Shown one piece after another: positions 33,663-42,428 of a stretch of 64,000 bases of DNA (positions are counted from its first letter, which is position 1; each line of letters opens with the position of its first letter). A model generated the notes under the pieces. The model was not told the DNA's origin. It worked only from the letters and a program-made list of their open reading frames with translations, and made no database searches. A program made the position numbers and the translations under genes. The DNA is from Kineosporia mesophila (GTDB lineage Bacteria > Actinomycetota > Actinomycetes > Actinomycetales > Kineosporiaceae): contig NZ_JAJOMA010000031.1 of assembly GCF_021129235.1 (NCBI RefSeq), positions 1 through 64,000 of the forward strand. The letters run 5' to 3'.

Positions 33663-35099
33663 TCAGTGGCCCGGCTGCTTCGCGGCCGGGATGTTGGGGA
33701 TGGCCAGCGCGATGGCTGCGGCCAGGACCGAGGCGACGGCGCAGATGGCGAACAACTGCCGGTAGGCGTCGAGGCTCGGGATCTCCGCGCCGCCGAGGGC
33801 GATCGTGCTGGCGGCCATGATCGCCCCGCCGACCGCGCTGGCCAGGGAACTGCCGACCGAGCGCACCAGGGTGTTGAGGCCGTTGGCCGCCGCCAGTTCG
33901 TTCGTGGCGGTGTGGGCGTTGATGATGGCAGGCATGGCTGCGTAGCCGATCCCTGTGCCGGCGCCGACGACGGTCGTACCGACGATGACCTGCCACAGCG
34001 AGTCCGTGGCCACGATCCGCGCGGCCCAGCCGACCGCCACGATGACCGCACCGATGGCCAGGGTGCGGGGGGCTCCGATCCGCTGGGCCACCTTCGCCGA
34101 GACCGGCGCCAGGATCAGCATCGCCAGGCCGCTCGGGAGCATGGCCAGCCCGCCGGTCAGCACCGACGACCCGAAGCCGTAACCGGTGGCCGCCGGGGCC
34201 TGGACGTAGGAAGCCGTACCGATCAGTGAGGCGAACAGGGCGAACCCGAAAAAGATCGAGGCGATGTTCGTCAGCAGGATCGGACGGCGCCGCAACGTCG
34301 CCAGATCGACCAGCGGCTGGGCGATCCTGGTCTGAGCGACCGCGAAGACCACGAACAGCGCGGCGGACAGCCCCAGCAGACCGACGACCTCGACCGAGCC
34401 CCAGCCCCACTTGGTGGCCTGCGACAGGGGGAAGAGCAGCGACACCAGCGCGCCTCCCAGAAGAACCGTGCCCACGAAGTCGATCCGCCCGCCGGTGCGG
34501 GAGGCGTCCTCCGGGACCAGGGCCCAGATACCGGCCAGGGCGAGAAGACCGGCCGCGGCGGTGATCCAGAACAGGACGTGGAAATCGGCATGCTCGGCGA
34601 TCAGAGCGGCGAGGGGCAGGCCGAGGGCACCGCCGACCCCGAGCATCGCGCTGACGGTGGCGATGGCCGTGCCCGCCTTCTCCCGCGGGACGAGTGCGCT
34701 CAGCAGGCTCACCCCCAGAGGGATGGCCGCGGCGGACAGACCCTGGATGGCGCGACCGACGATCAGCAGCGTGATGTTGCTGGTCAAAGCGGTGAGGAGT
34801 GATCCGGCGACAAGGGAGCCGACACTCACCAGCAGAAGGCGGCGCTTGCCGAACATGTCTCCCAGACGACCCATCAGCGGGACGGCGACCGCAGCGACCA
34901 GAAGTGTCGAGGTGAGAAGCCACTGCACGTTCGACACCGATGTGTCGAGTTTCTGCGGCAGTTCACCGAGGACCGGGATGAGGATCGACTGCGAGAGCGA
35001 CACGACCAGAGCAGCTGTGCCGACGAAGAAGAGCCACAGCCCGATGGGCTGGTCGGTCTTCGCTACTGGGGTGTCGGCCGCGGGAACAGTTGCGGGCAC
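33663..35099 (-). CDS. MFS transporter, DHA2 (14-TM) drug-exporter type
   Basis: A 478-residue polytopic protein. Motif A appears as GRLGDMFGKRRLLLVS between spans 2 and 3, and motif C as AMLGVGGALGLPLAALI in span 5, as in proton-driven exporters. The number and spacing of hydrophobic segments fit fourteen spans. The start is GTG 35099 with GGAGGGAG upstream. It is preceded by a small membrane-protein gene 27 bases away, likely in the same transcript. Substrate unknown. Its convergent neighbour is Nramp, with 174 bases between that hold only weak hairpins. Confidence 0.9.
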   Translation of the reverse strand: MPATVPAADTPVAKTDQPIGLWLFFVGTAALVVSLSQSILIPVLGELPQKLDTSVSNVQWLLTSTLLVAAVAVPLMGRLGDMFGKRRLLLVSVGSLVAGSLLTALTSNITLLIVGRAIQGLSAAAIPLGVSLLSALVPREKAGTAIATVSAMLGVGGALGLPLAALIAEHADFHVLFWITAAAGLLALAGIWALVPEDASRTGGRIDFVGTVLLGGALVSLLFPLSQATKWGWGSVEVVGLLGLSAALFVVFAVAQTRIAQPLVDLATLRRRPILLTNIASIFFGFALFASLIGTASYVQAPAATGYGFGSSVLTGGLAMLPSGLAMLILAPVSAKVAQRIGAPRTLAIGAVIVAVGWAARIVATDSLWQVIVGTTVVGAGTGIGYAAMPAIINAHTATNELAAANGLNTLVRSVGSSLASAVGGAIMAASTIALGGAEIPSLDAYRQLFAICAVASVLAAAIALAIPNIPAAKQPGH

Positions 35100-35126
35100 G
35101 GGTTTCTCCCTCCATTAGGTTCAGAT

Positions 35127-35309
35127 TCAGGCGGATTCGGGTGTGTCACGCAGCAGGGCGACCCCGGCACCGAGGGCGACCACTCCCATGCCGGCCGCGG
35201 TCATGACGGCCTGGGCGCCGTCCAGCGCGAGCGGCGCCACGACCGCGACCCCCAGGTTGAAGAGGAAGAGGAACCACAGGACGGCACGACTGGGCAGGAA
35301 GCGCTTCAT
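35127..35309 (-). CDS. small two-span membrane protein
   Basis: A 60-residue protein with two hydrophobic segments (LWFLFLFNLGVAVVAPLAL and VMTAAGMGVVALGAGVALL) and AAGGAG before ATG 35309. No family is recognised. It lies 27 bases before the MFS gene and may assist or stabilise it. Confidence 0.6.
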   Translation of the reverse strand: MKRFLPSRAVLWFLFLFNLGVAVVAPLALDGAQAVMTAAGMGVVALGAGVALLRDTPESA

Positions 35310-35612
35310 GACGGGGTGTCTCCTTGGTGGACGGTGGCCGGGATCGGCATGACACGAGTGTCGGAGCCGGGGCCGGCCCGGTCGTCAGCCCACCGGTGCG
35401 GTCGGGGTACCGCTTTCGTGGGAGGCCCGGTCGTTGGGACGGCGCCCGCCCCAACGCCTACCGTGATCGCGGTAGGCGCGGTACAGCCACCGACCGACGA
35501 TTTACGGTGCCCGGGTGGCCAGGCTCGTCGAGGCATACAGGTCACCGCAGGCTCATGTGCACCGCGGTCCGACCACGCTGCTGTCGCCTCGACATATCGA
35601 TCTGGAGTCCTG
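35310..35612. other. divergent intergenic region with palindrome
   Basis: No gene is seen. The palindrome at 35455-35478 lies near the middle. Confidence 0.5.
35455..35478. promoter_or_regulatory. perfect 9-bp inverted repeat, candidate operator
   Basis: CGCCTACCG-TGATCG-CGGTAGGCG, with perfect arms around six bases, lies between the divergent membrane-protein/MFS unit and the lipoprotein gene. It could be an operator acting on either. Confidence 0.55.
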
Positions 35613-36056
35613 ATGAAGCGCCTCGAACTTGGTTCACGCACCCCTCGTGCCCTGGGCATCTGCGCGGTCCTGGCAGCAGTCGTCGTACTGTCCGGGTGCG
35701 ACGACGCCACGGACGGCATCGGCTACACCTCGGGTCTTTCCGGCACCGAGACGGCCGGGCCGGGTACGGCTCCGGACAGCACCCCCGGTACCCGGGACGC
35801 CGGTGACGAGGCCCCGGTCACCAGTGCCTCGTTCTGTGCCTTTCTCGAGGATGAGGCCACGAAGGTCGACGGGATGAGCACGGTGACGGTGCGCCGGACC
35901 CTGGTCGACGACATCTCCGACCTCTACGCATCGGCCGGGACCGCACAGGTCGACGAGAGCGACAGGCTGGAGATGGATGCCCTGGCGAAATCCTGCCCGG
36001 GCGACGCCGCCGCGGTCATGCTGGAGGCCCGGATCATTTCGTTCGCGCAGTTGTGA
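35613..36056 (+). CDS. lipoprotein of unknown function
   Basis: A 147-residue protein with signal MKRLELGSRTPRALGICAVL and lipobox LSGC, then a Gly/Thr-rich linker and a small domain starting ASFCAFLEDEATKVDGMS, which contains two Cys (F-C-A and KSCPGD) that could pair. TGGAG precedes ATG 35613. No named family is recognised. It is likely anchored outside the membrane. Confidence 0.7.
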   Translation: MKRLELGSRTPRALGICAVLAAVVVLSGCDDATDGIGYTSGLSGTETAGPGTAPDSTPGTRDAGDEAPVTSASFCAFLEDEATKVDGMSTVTVRRTLVDDISDLYASAGTAQVDESDRLEMDALAKSCPGDAAAVMLEARIISFAQL

Positions 36057-36178
36057 CGGCCAAGGGCAGCGTCGCTCGCACCCCTGCTGTGGTTCGCCGG
36101 CCGGCTCGTGTCCCTGACCGGCAGCCTGATCCTGGGCTACCGTCCCGTCTCGGGAGGTCCTGACCGGACGTCGCCGCC

Positions 36179-36355
36179 ATGATCGCCCAGCTGTCCCGGA
36201 CCCGGCCGGTCACCGGTTCGCTCGGTGCTGACCTCCTCGGCGACCCGGCCCAGGACCTGGGGCCCGTCCTGGTGTTCCTGGCCGGAACGGGCTCCCGCTT
36301 CATGACCGGTCAGCTGCTCCCGGTGACCGGTGGTTCCCTGATGCTGGGAGCGTGA
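36179..36355 (+). pseudogene. C-terminal fragment of an SDR-family oxidoreductase
   Basis: A 58-codon frame reads GDPAQDLGPVLVFLAGTGSR and then FMTGQLLPVTGGSLMLGA. This is the standard C-terminus of SDRs, where the last strand and G-Q-x-L-x-V-x-G-G form the dimer core. The N-terminal Rossmann half is missing. It is too short to be a working enzyme. Confidence 0.6.
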
Positions 36356-36555
36356 TCCCCGGCTGGGACCACGCGGGTCTCGGCGCCGTCGGAAGTCCAG
36401 GCCCGGGGCGGTGGCCGCCGGCGCGGTACCGCAGCAGACGTACGGCAGATGCTTCCGGGAGGTGATGTCCGGACCCCTGGGGTGCGAGATCGTCCTTGTA
36501 CGCCCGATCGACCGGGGAGAAGCCCGGCCGACGGGCGGGATGAGGAAGGACCGCC

Positions 36556-37230
36556 ATGACCGACTCCGAGAACGACCCAGGGGTCTACGAGTACACGAGG
36601 ACGCAGGTCCCTCGGCGTCTGGAATGGGTGTACCGGGATGCCTACCGTCATTTCGGCTGGAACCTGGAGACCCAGGGGACCGGGCGCCGGATCGGCAGCA
36701 CGGTGACCATGAGTCTTCGGCGCGACCGGTCACTGGTAGAGCAGCAGCCGGCGCTGCGGGAACTGGAGACCGAGTGCCGTCGGGAACTGGCGGTACTCGG
36801 CGCCAAGGAGACTCTGCGAGCGGCTGTTCCCGCCTCGGCTGCTCTGCTGTCCTTGGTCGTGGGTTCCGGACTCGTCATCAGTTCTCTGCTGTCCCTGCGG
36901 GCCGGGGACGACATGCTGACGACGGCAGGCCTGGGTGCTCTTGGTCTCATGGCCTGGTTGGTGGGGGCCGTGGGGTACCGGATCGTGCGTCGCAGCGTGA
37001 ACGAGCACTATGCCGTCAGCGTCGCGGACCAGTACGCCGCGATCGACGAACTCGGTGAGCAGGCGGTCTCATGGGTCCGGCCGGGGAAGGCGCAGGACCC
37101 GAACGGTCCCGCGCGCTTCCCGGCTGCGGAGGTGCGGGTCAGGCCGCCGTCACCGCGACGGCCGGTGCATCACCCCGCGCCTCACGTTCTTCGGATCCCA
37201 CGGCCCGCAACAGCGCCCAGATCATCATGA
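36556..37230 (+). CDS. two-span membrane protein of unknown function
   Basis: A 224-residue protein. The first 90 residues are soluble and charged (VYEYTRTQVPRRLEWVYRDA). Two hydrophobic spans follow (VPASAALLSLVVGSGLVISSL; MLTTAGLGALGLMAWLVGAVG), then a soluble tail. The last 30 residues overlap the convergent membrane-protein gene by 92 bases and are Pro/Arg-rich, so the original protein may have ended earlier and the tail be read-through. No family is recognised. Confidence 0.5.
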   Translation: MTDSENDPGVYEYTRTQVPRRLEWVYRDAYRHFGWNLETQGTGRRIGSTVTMSLRRDRSLVEQQPALRELETECRRELAVLGAKETLRAAVPASAALLSLVVGSGLVISSLLSLRAGDDMLTTAGLGALGLMAWLVGAVGYRIVRRSVNEHYAVSVADQYAAIDELGEQAVSWVRPGKAQDPNGPARFPAAEVRVRPPSPRRPVHHPAPHVLRIPRPATAPRSS

Positions 37231-37873
37231 TCTTCCAGATCAGGAAGCAGATCGACGGGATCACCATGGCGAAGAGGCCGTTCCAGGCGAACGGACCGTC
37301 GAAGTCGACATAGACGAAGACACCGGGGAAGAACCCGGCGGCCAGGACGAGGTTGGCCCACCCGAACCAGCGCGGGAACACCGGGTTCTCGCGTCGGTCC
37401 ACCAGTGCCGAGATCCCGATCACGGCCACGTTCAGCACGAAGATGACGGCGACCCCCACGTACGTGAGCCAGTACTGGTCGCTGAGCATCTGGATGATCT
37501 CCGGCGGCCGCTGCCGGTAGGTCGCGGTGGCCACCAGGGCCAAAGGGTAGATCCAGCCGGTCGGTGCGACGATCGCGGTGGTCAGCTGGACCATGGACAG
37601 CAGGCCCCAGCCGCCCTCGATCCGGTTCATCTGCAGGCTCGTGACCACGGCGAACGGATAGAACAGCGGGGCGAAGATCCCCATCAGGACGACGGCCCAG
37701 AGGATGCCGTCGTGGTGCTCCTGGAAGAAGGCGACCAGGGAGTCGGTGCTGGCGCCGGGCGAGGGTGGGGCGAGCTGGCCCACCACGTAGTAGGACACGG
37801 TGGCGGCGATCGCCACGACCGCGCCGCACCACACCGACCATCGGTACAGTCTGAACTTCACTTTCTCGTCCAC
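37139..37873 (-). CDS. multi-span membrane protein adjacent to the KstD-like gene
   Basis: A 244-residue protein with six or seven hydrophobic spans (for example WCGAVVAIAATVSYYVVGQL and LTYVGVAVIFVLNVAVIGIS). GTG 37873 is chosen because AAAGGAG stands six bases before it; an ATG at 37921 lacks a ribosome site. No named family is recognised. It lies downstream of the KstD-like gene on the same strand, with a gap of about 50 bases, and similar proteins accompany ketosteroid genes in other actinobacteria. It could carry a substrate or associate with the dehydrogenase, but there is no direct evidence. Confidence 0.65.
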   Translation of the reverse strand: MDEKVKFRLYRWSVWCGAVVAIAATVSYYVVGQLAPPSPGASTDSLVAFFQEHHDGILWAVVLMGIFAPLFYPFAVVTSLQMNRIEGGWGLLSMVQLTTAIVAPTGWIYPLALVATATYRQRPPEIIQMLSDQYWLTYVGVAVIFVLNVAVIGISALVDRRENPVFPRWFGWANLVLAAGFFPGVFVYVDFDGPFAWNGLFAMVIPSICFLIWKIMMIWALLRAVGSEEREARGDAPAVAVTAA

Positions 37874-37927
37874 ACAAATCTCCTTTGATTCGCCGTCGGG
37901 TGGGAAAGTGTTGTGAGACATTGAATC

Positions 37928-39535
37928 TCAGTTTCCGGCAAGGTCCAGCACGGCCTGGTAGGCGAAGGCGACGGACGAGCCGATCGGGGTGCCCGCGCCG
38001 GGGTAGACATGGCCGGACATCGCCGCCATCGTGTTTCCGGTCGCGTACAGACCGGGTATCGCCCGGCCGTCGGTCCCGAGCACGCGGGCGTCCACGTCGG
38101 TCTTCAGGCCGCCCTTGGTGCCGATGTCCGAGAGCAACACGGTGGCGACGTAATAGGGAGGGCTGTCCAACGGCGGCAGGAGAGGGTTCTTCAGGCTCTC
38201 GTCGGGCATCGCCAGATAGTTCAGGGAAGCCGGCGGCCCGGCCGGGTAGCCGACGATGTAAGACATCGTCCGGTCCCAGGTGCTCTCGCCGCGGTGGAAC
38301 TTCTCGTCGACGCCGGTATCGGAGAAGTGGTTGTACTCCTCCACCGTCGCCTTCAGGTTCGCGTGCGGCACCCCGATGAGTTCGGCCACTCCCTCGAGGG
38401 TTTCGGCCTTACGCAAGGCACCGGAGGCGAACCACTCCGGTGCGGTCGGCTCCCCGGGTGGGCCGCCGATGTTGAAAGTGTCCAGGTGTCGCTGGTCGAA
38501 CACCCAGGAGATCGGCAGGTGCGAGGTCGCCGTCGTGGTGTGGGCCCGGTAGATGGCGTGGCCGGACTGGTCGTAGGGAGCCGTCTCGTTGCAGAAGCGG
38601 CGGCCCTCGCCGTTGACCCAGACACCGCCCCGGGTGCCGGTGTGGAACAGTGGTTTTCCGTAGGGCTGGAGCACGCCGGGGATGAACCAGGCCTCGTCGA
38701 GCAGTTCGGTGTCGGCGCCGACGGCCACACCGGCCAGCAGCGCGTCACCGGTGTTGCCGGGTGCGCCGTTCGACCATGCGCCGGTCAGGTCCGACGACTG
38801 GTAGCGGGCCCTGAGTTCGGCATTCCGCTCGAAACCCCCGGCGGCCAGCAGCACGCCCCGGGTGGCGCGAAGGGTCACGTCGCCGTCCTCGACCGCGGCG
38901 ACCAGCCCGACGACCCTGCCCTCCTCCACGACCAGGCTCTTCAGTGCGGTCCCGGTCCGGACCTCACCGTTGCCCGTCTCCAGGAACGCCTTCAGGGCCC
39001 GGCCGATCAGGGAACGCCCGCCCACCCAGACCGGCCCCTCGTCGATGCCGCGCTGCTCGGTGTAGATCGGACGGCGGACCAGGGCCGCCTCCTTGCCGAG
39101 CTTCGCGACCGCGAGGGCCGGTGGGAAGATCGTGCGTCCGGTCGGGCTGGCTCCCGGCAGCGCCGAGTAGTAGTCCGGCACGGGCTGGAACTCGAAGCTC
39201 TGGAACCAGGGGTTGCGCTCCAGTTCGTCGATGACGGCAATGCCGGCCCGCAGATAGGCATCCTGCAGATCGGCCCGGGAGTCGTCGGCCACGGCCGCGC
39301 GCAGGTACGTACGACCGGCCTCCACATCGTCGTCGGCCCCGGCCCGGGTGATCGGTGCCGAGCCCGGGTACCAGATACCGGCCCCGGAGTAAGCGGTCGT
39401 CCCGCCGACCTGATCGGTCTTCTCGATCAGCAGGGTCCGCAGCCCACGGGACGCGGCCAGATAGGCGCCCACCAGGCCACCCGCCCCGGACCCGACCACG
39501 ACGACGTCGTACGTGGTCGCATCTTCAGATGTCAC
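37928..39535 (-). CDS. kstD: FAD-dependent 3-ketosteroid 1-dehydrogenase-like protein
   Basis: A 535-residue flavoprotein. The N-terminal dinucleotide turn reads VVVVGSGAGGLVGAYLAASR, with IEKTDQVGGTTAYSGAGIWYP. Near residue 511 the active-site segment HVYPGAGTPIGSS carries Tyr and Gly matching the catalytic Tyr487/Gly491 of the studied KstD1. SDIGTKGGLKTD precedes it. KstD enzymes introduce the 1,2-double bond into ring A of 3-ketosteroids, which with 9-hydroxylation opens ring B. The start is GTG 39535 behind GAGGAGAG. It is followed upstream by the HsaB/HsaA-like genes on the same strand, which favours this role over the related fumarate-reductase-like dehydrogenases. Confidence 0.78.
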   Translation of the reverse strand: MTSEDATTYDVVVVGSGAGGLVGAYLAASRGLRTLLIEKTDQVGGTTAYSGAGIWYPGSAPITRAGADDDVEAGRTYLRAAVADDSRADLQDAYLRAGIAVIDELERNPWFQSFEFQPVPDYYSALPGASPTGRTIFPPALAVAKLGKEAALVRRPIYTEQRGIDEGPVWVGGRSLIGRALKAFLETGNGEVRTGTALKSLVVEEGRVVGLVAAVEDGDVTLRATRGVLLAAGGFERNAELRARYQSSDLTGAWSNGAPGNTGDALLAGVAVGADTELLDEAWFIPGVLQPYGKPLFHTGTRGGVWVNGEGRRFCNETAPYDQSGHAIYRAHTTTATSHLPISWVFDQRHLDTFNIGGPPGEPTAPEWFASGALRKAETLEGVAELIGVPHANLKATVEEYNHFSDTGVDEKFHRGESTWDRTMSYIVGYPAGPPASLNYLAMPDESLKNPLLPPLDSPPYYVATVLLSDIGTKGGLKTDVDARVLGTDGRAIPGLYATGNTMAAMSGHVYPGAGTPIGSSVAFAYQAVLDLAGN

Positions 39536-39581
39536 GATCTCTCCTCATCCGTGAGCCACATGGTTCTCGCGACAACAGCGT

Positions 39582-40148
39582 TCATCCCCATCCGAGGGAC
39601 CAGTCGGGCAGGGCGGAGGCGTGCGGGCCGAAGGCGCCGTACTCGCCGCGGAAGAACAGCAGGGGCAGCTTGCTCGAGACCACCCGGAGGTCCTGCACGG
39701 CCCCGAGGGCCAGGAAGTGGTCACCGGCCTCCACCACCTGATCCATCGTGCAGTCGACCCGGGCCACGATGCCGTCCAGGACCGGTGCCCCGGTGGAGGA
39801 GGGTGACCAGGTCACTCCCCGGAACCGGTCCGGCCCGCGGCCCGCCATCGAGCGGCAGAGGCCGACCTGGTCGGCGGCCAGCACGTTGACGGTGAAATGC
39901 CCGGCGTCGCGGATCTTGGGGAAGGTACTGGATGCCCGGTCGGCCAGGAACATGACCATCGGCGGGTCGAGGGAGACCGAGGAGAACGAGCCGACGACCA
40001 TGGCCAGCGGCTCGCCCTCGCGGCCCGGCGCCGTCACCACGACCACACCGGTCGGGAAGTTGCCCAGTACGTCGCGGAAGTACCGGGCCGGGGTAGCGCC
40101 CTCGGGAACACTGGGGAAGCCCCAGCCGGCGTCCGTCACCTCGGCCAT
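39582..40148 (-). CDS. hsaB: flavin reductase component of a two-component hydroxylase (HsaB-like)
   Basis: A 188-residue flavin reductase domain. Motifs: RYFRDVLGNFPTGVVVVTA, the usual opening, then PLAMVVGSFSSVSLDPPMVMFLAD and VNVLAADQ. HsaB supplies reduced FMN/FAD to HsaA for hydroxylation of 3-HSA in steroid degraders. The stop of the oxygenase gene is 4 bases upstream, so the two are coupled. ATG 40148 fits the family start. Reductases of this kind also serve other two-component hydroxylases, so the steroid role depends on context. Confidence 0.8.
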   Translation of the reverse strand: MAEVTDAGWGFPSVPEGATPARYFRDVLGNFPTGVVVVTAPGREGEPLAMVVGSFSSVSLDPPMVMFLADRASSTFPKIRDAGHFTVNVLAADQVGLCRSMAGRGPDRFRGVTWSPSSTGAPVLDGIVARVDCTMDQVVEAGDHFLALGAVQDLRVVSSKLPLLFFRGEYGAFGPHASALPDWSLGWG

Positions 40149-40152
40149 CCGA

Positions 40153-41400
40153 TCAGATCACCCCGCGCAGGTGGTCCGGCAGGTCGACACCCATCTCCAG
40201 GACGGCGCCGGCGTGGTAAACCGGGCCCGGCATGTGGATGAAGTGCTGCAGTCCCATGTGCGCATCGCGCCAGAAGCGCTGCAGCGGATTGTCGCGGCGT
40301 CCCGCGTTGCCACCGGAGCGGGCGAAGATCTCGTCGACCGCGTTCACCGCTCGCCAGGCACAGCGGATCTGGTTGCGCCGGATCTGCCCGGCCTGCTTCG
40401 TGGTGATCGGATGGCCGGCCTCGAGCTGGGCGTAGGCCCCGGTCACGCCGTCGAGCAGCTGGGATCGGGAGGCCGCGATGTCGGCCGCTGCCTCGGAGAT
40501 CGCGTAGAGCGAGTACGGGTCGTCCTTCATCCGCCCGCCCGCGGCGTTGACCCGGTTGCGCTGATAGGCCAGGTGCTGACCGAGCGCGCCCTCGGCGATA
40601 CCGACCACCGCCGAGGTGATGCCCAGCGGGAACAGCACCGCGAACGGCAGCCTGAACAGCGTCCCGGTACGCCCCACCCGTTCGGCCGCGATCCCCTGGG
40701 CCACGTCCAGGTGCGAGACCGTCCGGTAGGCGGGCACGAACGCGTTCTTGACCACCACGTCCTTGCTGCCCGTTCCCTGCAGGCCGATCACGTTCCAGGA
40801 GTCCTGGAGGATCTCGTAGTCCTGGCGGGGGATCAGCACGTGCAGATAGGTCGGTGAGGCCGCCGGCCGCCCCGAGCCGTCCCCGGTGAGCGCTCCGAGG
40901 AACACCCAGTCGGCGTGATCGGTCCCCGAGGAGAATTGCCAGTGGCCGGTGACGACGTAGCCGCCGTCGACGGGTTCGGCAATACCGCTGGGGGTGTAGG
41001 GCGAGGACACCCAGGTATCCTGGTTCTGGCCCCAGACCTCTTCGCCCACACGGGGATCCAGCATGGCGATCTCCCACGGATGAACGCCGACGACGCCGGC
41101 CACCCACCCGCTGGCACCGCACCGCCGGGCGGTGGCCATGACCGCCTCGCCGAATTCCCGGGGGTGGACCTGATACCCCCCGTGTTCCTCCGGGGCCAGC
41201 AGACGCATCAGACCGGCGTCCTTGATGGCCTGGACGCTCCGGTCGGACAACCGGCCGAGTCGCTCCGTCTCCTCCGCTGCGGCCTCGAACTCGTCGGCCA
41301 CCTTCTCGACGCGACGGACGGCGTCGCTCCCGGCGGTATCCGTACTAGCTGGCGTGGGCACGGTGGCACCTCCAACTGCTGGTCGGTTCACGGCCTTCAT
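40153..41400 (-). CDS. hsaA: acyl-CoA dehydrogenase-fold flavin monooxygenase (HsaA-like)
   Basis: A 415-residue oxygenase with the acyl-CoA dehydrogenase fold. ATG 41400 (MKAVNRPAVGGATV) is the best start; longer frames run into the divergent promoter. It has an N-terminal helical domain with MRLLAPEEHGGYQVHPREFG, the middle GYVVTGHWQFSSGTDHADWV strand typical of this class, and a C-terminal helical bundle with the four-helix FARSGGNAGRRDNPLQRFWRDA. There is no acyl-CoA dehydrogenase catalytic Glu near the end, consistent with a hydroxylase. In steroid catabolism HsaA ortho-hydroxylates 3-HSA to a catechol. The HsaB-like partner follows. Confidence 0.8.
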   Translation of the reverse strand: MKAVNRPAVGGATVPTPASTDTAGSDAVRRVEKVADEFEAAAEETERLGRLSDRSVQAIKDAGLMRLLAPEEHGGYQVHPREFGEAVMATARRCGASGWVAGVVGVHPWEIAMLDPRVGEEVWGQNQDTWVSSPYTPSGIAEPVDGGYVVTGHWQFSSGTDHADWVFLGALTGDGSGRPAASPTYLHVLIPRQDYEILQDSWNVIGLQGTGSKDVVVKNAFVPAYRTVSHLDVAQGIAAERVGRTGTLFRLPFAVLFPLGITSAVVGIAEGALGQHLAYQRNRVNAAGGRMKDDPYSLYAISEAAADIAASRSQLLDGVTGAYAQLEAGHPITTKQAGQIRRNQIRCAWRAVNAVDEIFARSGGNAGRRDNPLQRFWRDAHMGLQHFIHMPGPVYHAGAVLEMGVDLPDHLRGVI

Positions 41401-41406
41401 CGGCTG

Positions 41407-41421
41407 CGATGCGCAACATCG
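41407..41421. promoter_or_regulatory. palindrome in the divergent hsaA/hsaD-like promoter region
   Basis: CGATG-CGCAA-CATCG has perfect 5-base arms just upstream of the HsaA-like start. TTCCCG/CGGGAA arms at 41437-41469 surround the same region. Either could be a site for the nearby IclR protein. Confidence 0.35.
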
Positions 41422-41531
41422 TGCGGGCCGGTTGTTTTCCCGGAGAAGGGTCATCCCACTGATCGGGAATCGCCGTGCTGGCGAGCGCCGAACGTCTGCT
41501 TGAGTCGAGGTGGAGAGCGGAGGTTCGAGCC

Positions 41532-42428
41532 ATGACCGAGACACCTGTGGCACCGGAATTGCTGACCCACGAGAGCACCCTGCGGGAGCTGACCACCGAC
41601 AAGGGCGTGCTGCGCTACCACGAGGCCGGGCAGGGGCCACCTCTGGTGCTGCTGCACGGCTCGGGTCCGGGCGTCAGCGGCTGGCGCAACTTCAGCGGCA
41701 GCCTCGGCCTGTTCGCCGGGCACTTCCGTACCCTGATCCTGGAGTTCCCCGGGTTCGGGATCAGCGATCCCACCGATGAGCACGCGATGCTCGGCGCCCC
41801 GGCGACCGTGCTGCGGTTCCTGGACGGTCTCGGCCTGGACCGCGTGGACCTGATCGGCAACTCGATGGGCGGGCAGGTCGCCACGAAACTGGCCCTCACC
41901 CGCCCGGAGCGGGTGCGGCGCCTGGTCACCATCGGGGGCATCGGGCGCAATCTGTACGCGCCGATGCCCAGTGAGGGCCTGCGGCTGCTGACCGACTTCG
42001 TCGACGACCCGACCCGCCCGAACCTGGTGCGCTGGCTGCGCGGGATGGTCTTCGACCAGTCGCTGATCACCGAGGAACTGATCGAGGACCGCCTGAGCAC
42101 CGGCACCGAGGCACAGACCCTGGCCACGGCCCGGTCCATGTTCGGCAGTGAGGCGCTGAAGTTCCTGATCGCGGCCGCCCAGGCCGGCGGTGTCCCGGAA
42201 TGGGCGCAGCTGGGGAACATCACCGCGCCGACCCTGCTCACCTGGGGCCGGGACGACCGCGTCACCCCGCTGGACTCGTCCATCATCCCGATGCGCGCCA
42301 TTCCCAACGGTGAGCTGCACGTGTTCCCGAACAGCGGGCACTGGGTGATGATCGAGGCGAAAGAAGCCTGGGAGAGCGTGGTCCTGGCCTTCCTGACCCG
42401 GCCCGACGCCTGCTCAGACGCGTCGTGA
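41532..42428 (+). CDS. hsaD: alpha/beta hydrolase, meta-cleavage product hydrolase (HsaD-like)
   Basis: A 298-residue hydrolase with the C-C bond hydrolase pattern. The nucleophile is Ser111 in GNSMGG, Asp about 241 in TWGRDDRVTP, His about 270 in NSGHW. An early LHGSGPGVSGWRNF is the oxyanion strand typical of BphD/HsaD/MhpC. These enzymes cleave the ring-opened product of extradiol dioxygenases into a dienoate and an acid. ATG 41532 is preferred over ATG 41475. The next gene begins at GTG inside its stop (GTGA), so this is the head of a coupled four-gene operon. Confidence 0.88.
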   Translation: MTETPVAPELLTHESTLRELTTDKGVLRYHEAGQGPPLVLLHGSGPGVSGWRNFSGSLGLFAGHFRTLILEFPGFGISDPTDEHAMLGAPATVLRFLDGLGLDRVDLIGNSMGGQVATKLALTRPERVRRLVTIGGIGRNLYAPMPSEGLRLLTDFVDDPTRPNLVRWLRGMVFDQSLITEELIEDRLSTGTEAQTLATARSMFGSEALKFLIAAAQAGGVPEWAQLGNITAPTLLTWGRDDRVTPLDSSIIPMRAIPNGELHVFPNSGHWVMIEAKEAWESVVLAFLTRPDACSDAS

